62,468 nucleotides of DNA from positions 1 to 62,468 of the IMG/VR virus record IMGVR_UViG_3300044691_000349; one strand, 5' to 3'. The stretch is from a virus. Made by a program: the position numbers and the translations under genes. This document shows positions 25,801-33,204 of this stretch, one piece after another. The first letter of the stretch is position 1. Each line of letters opens with the position of its first letter. The notes under the pieces are model-generated. The model made no database searches and was not told where the DNA came from. It saw only the letters and a list, made by a program, of their open reading frames with translations.

Positions 25801-26384
25801 ATCTCCTTCTGATGTGCCCCATAGTCGTTGAGCAGCGGAATCATCTGCGCGCCGCTCCTGCCGAATACCGCCATCGCGAGCGCCGCCTTGCCAGCTCCGG
25901 TTCCCATCTGGGAGAACTTGGCGGCGACATCGGCGAACATGTCGGAGGTGTCGCGCAGATGGCCTTTGTTGTCGCTGATCGACACGCCTAGCCGATTGAA
26001 CACGCCGGCCAGCTGGTGATTGCCGTTCTGCGCCTGGAAGGAGGCTTTCGCCAACTTGTCCATGGCGCCGGTGAGATCGCCCAACTCAGTGTGATTGAGC
26101 TTCGCAGCATAGGCTAATACGGAGAACTTATCCGCAGTGGTGCCAGCCTGCTTCGCCATGCGAGAGAGACCGCCTATCGTGGCGACGCTCGACTCTATCA
26201 TCGCTGCCGTCCCCGTAGCCCAGCCCGCTACCATCGCCGCGCCGGCCACCGTGATGGTCTGCAATGAACGTTTGATATCGTTCGCGGTTTTGGTGGAAAG
26301 ATGGCTCATCTTATCCATCGACTGCGAGAAGCTCGCGGTATTCGCACGCAAATCGATTGTCAAAATTCCAACGGAAACAGCCAT
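22824..26384 (-). CDS. Tail tape measure protein
   Basis: 1186 residues, the longest tail gene. The N-terminus (VSVGILTIDLRANTASFSQS) is typical of tape measures; the next part resembles TP901-type core (VATIGGLSRMAKQAGTTADK). There follow hydrophobic segments (about 305-460), a long helical region, then Gly/Ser/Asp-rich linkers broken by WGFLGKLFKKG and WASLMGAL. The end contains GGPVSPGTAYLVGERGPE, the conserved C-terminal tape-measure motif. At about 0.15 nm per residue it predicts a tail near 180 nm. AGGAG precedes ATG 26384. Confidence 0.93.
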   Translation of the reverse strand: MAVSVGILTIDLRANTASFSQSMDKMSHLSTKTANDIKRSLQTITVAGAAMVAGWATGTAAMIESSVATIGGLSRMAKQAGTTADKFSVLAYAAKLNHTELGDLTGAMDKLAKASFQAQNGNHQLAGVFNRLGVSISDNKGHLRDTSDMFADVAAKFSQMGTGAGKAALAMAVFGRSGAQMIPLLNDYGAHQKEITEEAEKFGLVIGGDVPAKVRAYHEVITKLHAAQQGFGLQLTVAVLPALTKFSEKLQEIGSRIDVKKLAEMFGAQVTKAIDLVTSALGFALEHLSEIKIALLGLAAIKIGNIALPFISGLAAADFSVLGKGIAMAVPGAMKLATGLSGVTSAYYGVAKGATIAEVASVGVSVGFARVGTALTALRGLSLASMWASLTTGLRAIPSLLTLVTTGAATAGRALMLAALSNPFTAAALAITLLVAVLYKFRDSTFSLNGTTYKLRDTWNAAWIAMGWGVSWLGKKFSPLIDGLKSLWKGLISWFSQFSVVQVIGDMFGKAFEWIKGLLGKLTPEWVGKALDQAKLEREGKGAAGPKKGKTDTEPPPGPPPPDTSGLGKSKESPVGKLLAGLQEKLDESKQTLAAAGLEEEAQRKVVAANKASNEILKLGEEIAKQTGSATKDYASLVDGATQSLIREKNAQISDNEAKTQLLNLLGTASRASALSISQSGLMIQAMDKGSDAILRQTAVTQAWNELRAKGGSLAQILTRSGEIYAESVAKETVNLKGNIISLGEELAARRIVNDALLSGIDAQDEAALRAKLYALDVQIAGAATGELRDKLLALRAAMVGVNEEEKRSGDLQNARALRSPAAQYEDEQTKLNDAVAAMEALNGRTANYAESLQITAKAQENLNRQVDETVRLLLFEGSASNGMKAFFLDMQKQAITAGQIIYEALHQAFEKLSDNLAQLVTGGKTSFAKMFEDIGRQMVKSTIQSAMQKGLGALGKVLPASIGGPLSDALKGKPDGTRNNPLFVQMVGAGGIAGNTGGYVNELGDLIGGKKDNKDNSGDGSGRKNELGDVLGGLFSKKSDSGDDNSGGGGFWGFLGKLFKKGGSSGDSSDDGGDSGGGGFWASLMGALTPHAEGGPVSPGTAYLVGERGPEILTGASGSITSNVASRRMLGGSTGPNLYYSIDARGTDPAQTEQRTRTAILAAHNSAISNAVQVSAERLKRTPQR

Positions 26385-26396
26385 AGAATCTCCTTT

Positions 26397-27070
26397 CTAT
26401 GCAGCCTTGTTAGTTTTAGGGAAGTGGGCGAATGCGGCCATGATGTCCTCGCCAGTCAGCGGCTTGACCGGTTCTGGGGCGAATGGGTGCAACATGAAAC
26501 TTTCAGGCTCCATCGGCGGGGTGGGAGCGGCGAAGGAGAAGTTAGCCGTGGTCGCTGAAATGATGCCGACGAGCATCTCTTCCCGCTGCATCTGCTCGAT
26601 CTGACGCTTGCGCAAGGCGTGCAGCATGCGCGGCGTCATCTCCAGCCATTCATCGTCTGACAGCTTGAGTTCCTGCCGCGCGATGGACCATGCTTCCAGC
26701 CATGTGAGCTGCGGTCTTAGCTGACCGCCTGGGTAGGGTGCTTTTCCTCCTCCACCTCCGGCATTGACGCAGCCCATGCGTTGAGCAATCCATCCTGGAT
26801 CATGACGAGGTTCTGCGGCGTGATGAGATCGCCAACTTCCTCTATCGTGTAGTCCGCGCCGGCACGCTGGAGACACACGAAGAGCAATGCGCGGACCACC
26901 TTGGCCGACGGGCGCATGATGAAGTTCGCCTCGCCCGTCAGCATGTTGAGTCCGGCCAACTCCTCGCATTCGATGAGGACGTTATGCGATACGACAATGG
27001 GCCAGTCCTTGCCATCGAGACGTATCTGCACTTTCTTTATCAACTTTTCAGCGATCTTGCGCGGCGCCAT
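26397..27070 (-). CDS. Tail assembly chaperone fusion (GT type) by -1 frameshift
   Basis: The frame of the 117-residue chaperone at 26717-27070 and the next reading frame overlap. A -1 slip at GGAAAAG (26747-26741) joins residue 110 to a 114-residue extension ending at 26397, giving 224 residues. The extension (RPQLTWLEAWSIARQELKL, then MTPRMLHALRKRQIEQM) is protein-like, yet it has no ribosome site of its own. This is the lambda G/GT arrangement. The gene precedes the tape measure, as required. The fused form binds the tape measure during tail assembly. Confidence 0.8.
26717..27070 (-). CDS. Tail assembly chaperone (G type)
   Basis: 117 residues when translation does not slip, ending HPTQAVS. 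The protein starts MAPRKIAEKLIKKVQIRLDG and has a central strand-helix core (VVSHNVLIECEELAGLN) and an acidic end (MPEVEEEK) at the slip site. It coats the tape measure until tube polymerisation. Its place between the major tail protein and the tape measure supports the role. Confidence 0.82.
   Translation of the reverse strand: MAPRKIAEKLIKKVQIRLDGKDWPIVVSHNVLIECEELAGLNMLTGEANFIMRPSAKVVRALLFVCLQRAGADYTIEEVGDLITPQNLVMIQDGLLNAWAASMPEVEEEKHPTQAVS
26741..26747 (-). promoter_or_regulatory. Ribosomal slippery site GGAAAAG
   Basis: In the zero frame the codons are GAG GAA AAG CAC. Moving back one base at GGAAAAG gives GGA AAA GCA and opens the chaperone extension. It is close to the lambda GGGAAAG heptamer. 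The zero frame ends with TAA about 20 bases later. Confidence 0.65.
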
Positions 27071-27167
27071 AGAGATTCTCCTTTACTACCTGTTTTCGAC
27101 ATCATTTGAGACCCGATTCGTGCTAAGCCGCGGTATTCTTGCGCGCGGCCTAACCCAGTCAATTTGC

Positions 27168-27611
27168 TTAGGCGACGGCTTCGGTGATGTCCCCGGCGAT
27201 TTCCATCGTCATCGCGAACGCATTGAGGACACTCGGCTCGAATGGGCCAACGTCATACTTCGAAATGAATCCGTTGCCGGTGAGCGTGTAGGTCTGCGTG
27301 CCATTGTTGACGGGGGCCGTGATCTTGAACGGAAATACGGCGCGTGATTTTGACAGCGTGAGAATCTGGAGTTGCGAGGTGTCGCCGATGAAGTTGCCGC
27401 CGATATCGACCGTGCCTGGCAGGATCAGACCCGGCAGTTTCTCCTCGGTGGAATTCGGACTCTGCAGGTGTGTGGCATTGATGACGGGAGTGGTGGTGAG
27501 GTTCGGTTTGATGTTCTTTATCTCCGCCATCTGGGTATAGCCGATGGGGCTGGAGGAATCGCCGACGGAGAACGTTGAAAGGTATCCGATAGTTGCTTTA
27601 GTTTTTGCCAT
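27168..27611 (-). CDS. Major tail tube protein
   Basis: 147 residues, beta-rich and lacking Cys: MAKTKATIGYLSTFSVGD at the start, INATHLQSPNSTEEKLPGL in the middle (the H-x-x-x-S-P-N-x-x-E-E-x-x-P-G motif of siphophage tube proteins), and TYTLTGNGFISKYD late. It polymerises into the tail tube. It lies between the tail terminator and chaperone genes. About 100 bases before the next gene contain only a weak GCCGCG/CGCGGC hairpin. Confidence 0.85.
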   Translation of the reverse strand: MAKTKATIGYLSTFSVGDSSSPIGYTQMAEIKNIKPNLTTTPVINATHLQSPNSTEEKLPGLILPGTVDIGGNFIGDTSQLQILTLSKSRAVFPFKITAPVNNGTQTYTLTGNGFISKYDVGPFEPSVLNAFAMTMEIAGDITEAVA

Positions 27612-27660
27612 GGGAGTGCTCCTTCAGAAAAGATTTGGGTTGGGATGGGGGGTGTTTTTG

Positions 27661-28056
27661 TTAGGTGCTAGACCAGATTTGATACTCCAACATTCGTCGA
27701 GGGGTTCGGCTATCCACATCGAAGAAGTCAAGCTCGTTGCTGCGGAAACATCCTTGGATGAACGTCGAATCGGGGTCCGGTAATGTACCCCGAAAGCCGC
27801 TCAACAATTCATCGATGGCTTTAGCTAGCAAAATGGCGTCGGCAGCCGTATCTCCATAGCAATCGATCTGCATGCGGAGCTGCCCTTGGGTCATTGCCCC
27901 CGAGAGAACATAGTTGGCGGGATCCGAGACCTTCTGATAGGTCCACGATGGAAGCGTGAAGTCCTTGGGCAGCTGCGCGAAATAGCCACCAGTTGGAGCG
28001 ATGGCGCTCACTGCCGCGGTGCCTTGCACCAGCAGTACAACTCCAAGCTCGATCAT
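27661..28056 (-). CDS. Tail terminator protein, DUF3168-like
   Basis: 131 residues. The order TGGYFAQLPKDFTLPSWTYQ, then LRMQIDCYGDTAADAILLAKAI and a final beta strand region matches the tail completion proteins of the gpU/DUF3168 group. It caps the tube and joins it to the head connector. ATGA overlap with the gene upstream. Confidence 0.78.
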   Translation of the reverse strand: MIELGVVLLVQGTAAVSAIAPTGGYFAQLPKDFTLPSWTYQKVSDPANYVLSGAMTQGQLRMQIDCYGDTAADAILLAKAIDELLSGFRGTLPDPDSTFIQGCFRSNELDFFDVDSRTPRRMLEYQIWSST

Positions 28057-28481
28057 TTGATCGTGTCGACCTCGGTGCGAATAACGTCTGCGAATGCACC
28101 GACAGCCTGGTCCGTCGTTTCATCGAAGGCCGGTCGCAGATAAGGCTGCGCCCCGCCGTGGATGGAGCCAACCTCCACCATCAGACCCCACGCCCCGGGC
28201 GACTGATTCGATTCGCCCTTGACGCGCCGCGGCCCAACGCGGGCGCTCACGCCGCGCTTGCCAACCTTGACGTTCGCTCCGATGGAGTCGCGGAGCTCGC
28301 CGGGATACCTATACTTACTCGGCTTCTTCAAGAGCGGGGCATGGGCTTTCGCTGCGCTGACCTGCACATCGGTCGCGGCAACTGCAGCCTTGCGAAACGC
28401 TTTTTTGACCAGCTTGGGCGCAAACTGGGAGAGCGCGTCCTCGATGCCCTTCAAGCCTTCGACTTTGACGGTGGTGTTCAT
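28053..28481 (-). CDS. Head-tail joining protein, HK97 gp10-like
   Basis: 142 residues from ATG 28481. EGLKGIEDALSQFAPKLVKK, AAKAHAP and a late WGLMVEVGSIHGGAQPYLRPAFDE are the core of the HK97-gp10 family. It helps attach the tail to the filled head. It overlaps both neighbours by four bases. Confidence 0.85.
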   Translation of the reverse strand: MNTTVKVEGLKGIEDALSQFAPKLVKKAFRKAAVAATDVQVSAAKAHAPLLKKPSKYRYPGELRDSIGANVKVGKRGVSARVGPRRVKGESNQSPGAWGLMVEVGSIHGGAQPYLRPAFDETTDQAVGAFADVIRTEVDTIK

Positions 28482-28819
28482 TGATTGAGCCCCAGCGCGA
28501 GGCAGTTCAGTATCAGAATCACGTTGCGCATGCCGGGATTCTCGATGGTCTGGATGATGTAAGTTCCGTTGAGCGACTGAACGCGCATGTTCGACTGAAT
28601 GCCAGCCTGCCAGTAAATCGTGACGGTCAGAAATAGTTGCGCGGTATCCTGCCCGCTCTTCAGCACTTCTGTGCCGCGTACCGGCTTGATCTCGGCCCAC
28701 GCATCGACGAACTTCACCCACTTGGTCGCAGTGCCGGAGATATCGGTGACGGTCGTTTGCTTCAGGATGGCGATCCGGTGGATCGCCTTGCCCGGGTCGA
28801 GCTGCGGCCATGCTGACAT
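28478..28819 (-). CDS. Head closure protein (SPP1 gp16-like)
   Basis: 113 residues, beta-barrel pattern: IHRIAILKQTTVTDISG, WVKFVDAWAEIKPVRGTE and a final YIIQTIENPGMRNVIL. This matches the phage head-tail adaptor family. It closes the DNA channel after packaging. It sits between the connector and gp10-like genes as expected. Confidence 0.85.
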   Translation of the reverse strand: MSAWPQLDPGKAIHRIAILKQTTVTDISGTATKWVKFVDAWAEIKPVRGTEVLKSGQDTAQLFLTVTIYWQAGIQSNMRVQSLNGTYIIQTIENPGMRNVILILNCLALGLNQ

Positions 28820-29524
28820 CTATCGCGCCCTCTCCTGTGCTCCGTAGCTCAGACACGACGTCACGGCATACGGATACTCAGCCGTCGCCGCCGCGCCCTT
28901 CTCGAATGGCAACTTGTTGTTGAACCATGCCGAGATGAGCAGGAGCATACCGTTCTTGATGCGAGCACCCGGTCCGGACCAGAATGGCGAACTCACAGAG
29001 CGGCCACTGGTGAAGCGCAGCAGGATCGAGGATGAAGGCCACGGCGTGAAGGTCGGCCAGGTGCCGTTATAGGGCGGCGCGACGACAGCCGGCTGCTTTG
29101 CGACGTCCACGATGTAATCCGTATCCTTGACCATCGTCGTAAAGGCGCCGTTCGAGTCCTTGTACTGCAGTAGGTCGACGGAGATCGTGGGTGAGCGCAT
29201 CTCCAGCCGATAGGAAGGCCAGTAATCCATGCTGAGGTCCCATTGCTTGCGGACGAGATCTCTGTTCTGCAAGATCTCCGCCTGTTCCCGCGCGCCGGAA
29301 ATGAACATGCTGATCTGCGCGTCTTCGAAGGAGTCCGCTGGCGAGCGTACCGGGATTTTCAGGTAGTCCTTGACGAAGTTGACGTCCAACGGCTCGACGA
29401 AGGATTGCTCGGGCGAAGTCTCGGTGAGATTGAGGCTGCCGTAGGCGACAAGCGCTCCGTACAAACCGAGATTTCCATACGTACCGAAGGGCCCGACACC
29501 TCCGAATGGATACCAGCTACTCAT
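28820..29524 (-). CDS. Head-tail connector, gp6-like
   Basis: 234 residues. An aromatic/Gly-rich N-terminus (FGGVGPFGTYGNLGLYG) precedes VNFVKDYLKIP and helices with DAQISMFISGAREQAEILQ, the phage gp6-like connector core. The C-terminal region ends in a helix (LLISAWFNNK). It binds beneath the portal. Its start overlaps the stop of the glycosyltransferase gene at 29521. Confidence 0.8.
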   Translation of the reverse strand: MSSWYPFGGVGPFGTYGNLGLYGALVAYGSLNLTETSPEQSFVEPLDVNFVKDYLKIPVRSPADSFEDAQISMFISGAREQAEILQNRDLVRKQWDLSMDYWPSYRLEMRSPTISVDLLQYKDSNGAFTTMVKDTDYIVDVAKQPAVVAPPYNGTWPTFTPWPSSSILLRFTSGRSVSSPFWSGPGARIKNGMLLLISAWFNNKLPFEKGAAATAEYPYAVTSCLSYGAQERAR

Positions 29525-30390
29525 GCCGCATCCTTTCCGCAGACGCCAAAGAGGTTGAGGCCAGCAAAGCGCTCAGCGCCATGCTCCTGGTAAAGTTGCC
29601 CGCACTGCCATTCCTGCCAGGGAATAGTAGATTTGAGATGTTCCGTATGCGACCACCAGCCATCCGGAACCTCTGCGTAACGCCAGTTCTGATCGAATTG
29701 CAAATTCAAGCTGGGATCGAACGCCAGGCTGTAGAGTTTATTGATCTCCACGCGCGACTTGTTCGGCCAGCGCAGCGTCTCGGTCATCTTGTAGAGCGCA
29801 TGCTTGGCCTTCAGACGTCGTTCGTCCGCGCCCCAGAGATGCATGACACCGCCCGCGCCCTGCTGAATCGGCCGATAAGGCTGCAACATCCTGCCCATAG
29901 GCTCGCGGTGATGGAAGCGATCGCCGGTCCAACTAAGCCTCGGATCGTCCATGAAGACGGTAGAAAACCACCGATCTCCCCAGATGCCATTTGCGTGGTA
30001 CTTATTCAGGCCGCCGCGCAGGTTATAGCCCGGGAGCTGCATGAGTTGATCCGGCCGCATCCTCTCGGCCGCTACTCTGACCTGCTGCCATATGTTCGCG
30101 CTCAGGATCTCATCTGCGTCAATGATAGCCAGGTGCGTCGCGCCAGCCTGCCGAGCAGCATCAAGCATCATTTGCCGGTGTTCCATCTCGCGCCAAGCTG
30201 GATCTTCGTCGGAAATGGAGATTACGCGCGAACCATAATCGATCGCTAATCCCTCGATGATCAGAGGGCTATTGTCCGTGCTCGAGTGGTCGAGGATCAC
30301 GAGCGCATCGCACCATTCCAGCGCCACGCGCGCCGAGGTTCCCAGCACCCAATCTTCGTTCCGACAGGCCAGCATGCCAATCAGGCGCAT
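29521..30390 (-). CDS. GT2-type glycosyltransferase
   Basis: 289 residues from ATG 30390, which overlaps the upstream stop as TGATG. The N-terminus (MRLIGMLACRNEDWVLGTSA) and DALVILDHSSTDNSP are typical of GT2 enzymes; ATHLAIIDADEIL supplies the metal-binding acidic motif. A later FHHREPMGRM region lies in the acceptor part. It is the last gene of the sugar island inserted in the head operon and is translationally coupled to the connector gene. Donor and acceptor are unknown. Confidence 0.82.
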   Translation of the reverse strand: MRLIGMLACRNEDWVLGTSARVALEWCDALVILDHSSTDNSPLIIEGLAIDYGSRVISISDEDPAWREMEHRQMMLDAARQAGATHLAIIDADEILSANIWQQVRVAAERMRPDQLMQLPGYNLRGGLNKYHANGIWGDRWFSTVFMDDPRLSWTGDRFHHREPMGRMLQPYRPIQQGAGGVMHLWGADERRLKAKHALYKMTETLRWPNKSRVEINKLYSLAFDPSLNLQFDQNWRYAEVPDGWWSHTEHLKSTIPWQEWQCGQLYQEHGAERFAGLNLFGVCGKDAA

Positions 30391-31025
30391 CAGTAGCATC
30401 CATCCGCAATCAAAGTCGTATCTTCCGTCTCGCCTCCGCGATAGGAAAAGAACGCGGGAGGGTTTGTCAGGGGCACCCCTAGCCTCCAGGCGATGACGCT
30501 GGCCGCAGTCTGGTCATGGCGGTGCTGCACGCCGATGCCGCCCGTCCAGGGGCCACAGAATGCGCGGGTCTCGCTCGCCAAATAGTAGTATGCGGACAGA
30601 AACTTCTGCCCTTTGGGATGATTGAGGTCGATTGCGAAGGCCGTCGCCGACACATGCTCGATTTGCTCGTTCTCCTCAGGGGTAACGCCAAGGTCCGGAT
30701 AGGCGCTCAGTGCCGTCCACTCGGAGTTGCGATAGCCGTTGCGCGAGAACCATACACCATGCTCCGCAGCATGCCGCCAGATCGCATCCAATGGCCTCGC
30801 CACGACGATGGAGGCGTCTGCCCATAGCAGCCGGTCAAAGTCCCGAGATGCAGCTTCGAGCGCAAAGGCCTTGAAGGCATAGGGCACGTCGGCATGGGAA
30901 GGGCAGCCAGCGGGCATCTGGCGCCACGCGATAAGCTTCTCTCCAAGCCCTTCGACCGCATTCTGCAGCCGCGCCTGTCCTTGGATATACCGGCCGGTAG
31001 AGACATTTACGACACATCTACTCAT
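30390..31025 (-). CDS. Glycosyltransferase-like protein, 211 aa
   Basis: Reading from ATG 31025 (ATGA overlap) gives a protein with VPYAFKAFALEAA, FDRLLWADASIVVARPLDAI and FSRNGYRNSEW. A D-x-S/D after a hydrophobic strand (WADASI) is the nucleotide-sugar site of several GT-A families; the Trp/Asp context recalls galactosyltransferase-like proteins. FCGPWTGGIGVQHRHDQTAA follows. It is embedded between FkbM-side genes and a GT2 gene, which supports a sugar-transfer role. Family assignment is uncertain. Confidence 0.65.
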   Translation of the reverse strand: MSRCVVNVSTGRYIQGQARLQNAVEGLGEKLIAWRQMPAGCPSHADVPYAFKAFALEAASRDFDRLLWADASIVVARPLDAIWRHAAEHGVWFSRNGYRNSEWTALSAYPDLGVTPEENEQIEHVSATAFAIDLNHPKGQKFLSAYYYLASETRAFCGPWTGGIGVQHRHDQTAASVIAWRLGVPLTNPPAFFSYRGGETEDTTLIADGCY

Positions 31026-31303
31026 CGCGCTGCCACACTTTCTGTGCTCCAGGCATGATGGCGAAGCGGTCCGCAAGAACCGACCCAAATGCGGGCGCAC
31101 AATCTCTGGGTTACCAATATGTGCTTCATCCAATACCAGCGCCCCGTCAAGGGATCTTTACGCGGGATCATCGCGAAACGCGTCAGGTCGCGCCTCACTG
31201 GATTAGCCTCCAACCGCGCGGCATCCGCATCATGCAAAGAGAGGATGGCTCGGATTCCATCCCGCCTGCGGCAGTCGCGACAGTTACAGCAGCACCGGCT
31301 CAT
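31022..31303 (-). CDS. Hypothetical Cys-rich protein, 93 aa
   Basis: Starts MSRCCCNCRDCRRRDG at an ATGA overlap with the methyltransferase gene and ends at an ATGA overlap with the next. A cluster of five Cys at the N-terminus could bind metal. The rest is basic with several Trp/Tyr. No family recognised; it is supported mainly by its exact fit between coupled genes. Confidence 0.5.
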   Translation of the reverse strand: MSRCCCNCRDCRRRDGIRAILSLHDADAARLEANPVRRDLTRFAMIPRKDPLTGRWYWMKHILVTQRLCARIWVGSCGPLRHHAWSTESVAAR

Positions 31304-31908
31304 CGCGCGAACACCTGATTTTCTCCGCTGAAGTAGACCTCGCGGTACCCATTGGCCTTCGCAAGTTCCAGGCACTCCACATTGCGGTTGTCATGCTCAA
31401 CGCAGATGCACCGTGGAAGCCCCTTTCCGTCAATGAATCGCGGCAAGCGCAGCAGGTCGCTGAAGATCTGAACGCTCGACCCCTCAGCGTCGATACTGAT
31501 GAAGTCGAACTCGCCGAACCGTTCCATCAGATAGTCGATCTCGACACGTGGGGAGTAAAAGCGACCATAGAATCCACCCACTGCGCGCCACTTCTCGAAG
31601 TTTTCCTGAGACGACGTGCTCAGCGCATCGGCAGATGCGTGGAATTGCGCTAGGGTCTCCATGCCGCCTATGCAGGCGCATACCAAGCTGATCCGCTCAT
31701 CCTCGCCGTACTCTTTGAGCAGCCCAAGAAACGGCTCGGGCGATGGCTCGATCAGCACGCCGCTCCAGCCCAGCTCATAGAGGGCGCGCGTGTTCGACAG
31801 ATTCTTCGCATGCCATGCGCCTATGTCGAGAAACCTGCCAGAGCTGCCAGCGTGCTCGAGGATGTGCTCCTGCTCGTCACCCTGCGAATATTTGATTGCT
31901 TCGCTCAT
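31300..31908 (-). CDS. FkbM-family SAM methyltransferase
   Basis: 202 residues from ATG 31908 (GGAG upstream). GRFLDIGAWHAKNLSNTRAL is SAM-binding motif I, LIEPSPEPF the acidic loop, and FDFISIDAEGSS the FkbM D-x-E-G motif near residue 140, followed by RCICVEHDN. FkbM enzymes methylate hydroxyl groups of sugars and polyketides. In this island it probably O-methylates the transferred sugar. Coupled to both neighbours. Confidence 0.85.
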   Translation of the reverse strand: MSEAIKYSQGDEQEHILEHAGSSGRFLDIGAWHAKNLSNTRALYELGWSGVLIEPSPEPFLGLLKEYGEDERISLVCACIGGMETLAQFHASADALSTSSQENFEKWRAVGGFYGRFYSPRVEIDYLMERFGEFDFISIDAEGSSVQIFSDLLRLPRFIDGKGLPRCICVEHDNRNVECLELAKANGYREVYFSGENQVFAR

Positions 31909-32633
31909 ACCGTAGCTCCTACCGCAGCGATCGGCATGCATGGAGCGAAGTCGCAGCGCTTCAAACGCATATATATCGCCTCCATTTCCTGCCAGTGCGC
32001 CGAGCTGTTCCACTTCACCAGGTGCGCCGGCGGACTGATCCGATTCACCGCAGAGTGCAGGCCATCATCCTGGCGCATAAAGTGCCGATGTAGATGGATC
32101 AGATCCTGCCGCTGCCAGAAGGCGCCGCAGCGGATCGCCGTGTCCTGCAAGCACTGATCAACAAACATGTGGGTAAACTCGGGCCAAAGCGGCCCGCTGC
32201 CCCCGTTCGCGCGCTCACACCATTCCCGTCCCATCCAAGGGCTTCCGGCAATCCTATCGATGGAACCGCCTGCAAAGCGGTCTCCGGTCGGCTGCATCAC
32301 CCCGAAGGTTCCATTGAAGTGATCGCGGCATTGCGCGGCAATATGCTCCGGTGAGTGACTCAGGTCCGGTAGAGTGTCGTCGCCGCCGGTCACGATCCAC
32401 TCGCACCGCGTGTCCCGCGATAGTACCTCCGCAGCGAGCGCATTGACGGCTTGCGCATAGCCCGGATACTTCCCGGTGAGGAGTATGTCGCAGACCGGTG
32501 GCACCGTCTCCGCAGCATCCCGCCATAAGGCGATCAGATAGCCGCGCTGTCTCCAGATCGCGAGCATGGCGTTCGCCTCGGATGCTTTACGCGCGCTGGG
32601 AATGCAAAACCATGTGTGAGTGTTTGCCATCAT
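31905..32633 (-). CDS. Glycosyltransferase-like protein, 242 aa
   Basis: The start at 32633 gives an ATGA overlap; ATG 32630 is possible. It opens THTWFCIPSARKASEANAML and has CEWIVTGGDDTLPDL, an Asp-rich loop after a hydrophobic strand as in GT-A glycosyltransferases, then GVMQPTGDRF and GREWCERANGGSGPLWPEF. The pattern suggests nucleotide-sugar binding. It is the second enzyme of the island. Specific activity unknown. Confidence 0.65.
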   Translation of the reverse strand: MMANTHTWFCIPSARKASEANAMLAIWRQRGYLIALWRDAAETVPPVCDILLTGKYPGYAQAVNALAAEVLSRDTRCEWIVTGGDDTLPDLSHSPEHIAAQCRDHFNGTFGVMQPTGDRFAGGSIDRIAGSPWMGREWCERANGGSGPLWPEFTHMFVDQCLQDTAIRCGAFWQRQDLIHLHRHFMRQDDGLHSAVNRISPPAHLVKWNSSAHWQEMEAIYMRLKRCDFAPCMPIAAVGATV

Positions 32634-32863
32634 TTTATCGGCCGACGCCGGCAATCAATTTCGTAGTTTTTCAAGGCCGCTGAAACTGAACAGGCTGCAA
32701 TGCCTGCGAGAACCCGCTTCACTACCTGCTCGACTCGCTCCACTTCCTTTATGGCGTCCTGAGCGTCGACATCGATCCGGATAGAAATCCCGTCAGTCGG
32801 CTTTACGCGCGGGTCAATCAGATCTGCCCATTTTCGGAGCGCCCGCGCCAGCTTAGATTTCAT
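32630..32863 (-). CDS. Small island protein, paralogue of 32875-33204, 77 aa
   Basis: Starts MKSKLARALRKWADLIDPR. The first 20 residues are closely similar to those of the protein encoded just upstream (MKMQRKMAYALRKLAELLGPR), which indicates a shared N-terminal helix, perhaps a docking signal. The rest has a VDAQDAIKEVERVEQVVKR helix. AAAGG precedes the ATG. Function unknown. Confidence 0.55.
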   Translation of the reverse strand: MKSKLARALRKWADLIDPRVKPTDGISIRIDVDAQDAIKEVERVEQVVKRVLAGIAACSVSAALKNYEIDCRRRPIK

Positions 32864-32874
32864 AGGGGTGCCTT

Positions 32875-33204
32875 TCATATCAGGTCGACAATCTGCTTCG
32901 CGCCGCTTATTTGAGATTTCAACACCGCCGCGTGTGCGATCCGCTTCGCCTCTTCCGGGTTCTCGAGGAGCGCGTCTGCTATCTCGCGAAATTGAGCTTC
33001 GGTGACGAAGCATTCCGACGTAATGCGAAGCGGCTCGTTCACACTGACAGTCAACTCGAACTTAGTGCAGAGCTTCGGTATGATTCCAGTCTCGATCAGA
33101 CGTTCCACAATGGGGGAGTTATTCGGGATGACTGCGCTCTTGCGCGGACCGAGCAATTCTGCCAACTTCCGGAGCGCATAAGCCATCTTGCGTTGCATCT
33201 TCAT
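32875..33204 (-). CDS. Small island protein, 109 aa
   Basis: It shares the basic amphipathic N-terminal helix with its downstream neighbour. After it come a strand region (KFELTVSVNEPLRITSE) and helices (QFREIADALLENPEEAKRI). It is coupled by ATGA to the GT2 gene upstream. Possibly an accessory or adaptor for the enzymes; no family recognised. Confidence 0.55.
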   Translation of the reverse strand: MKMQRKMAYALRKLAELLGPRKSAVIPNNSPIVERLIETGIIPKLCTKFELTVSVNEPLRITSECFVTEAQFREIADALLENPEEAKRIAHAAVLKSQISGAKQIVDLI

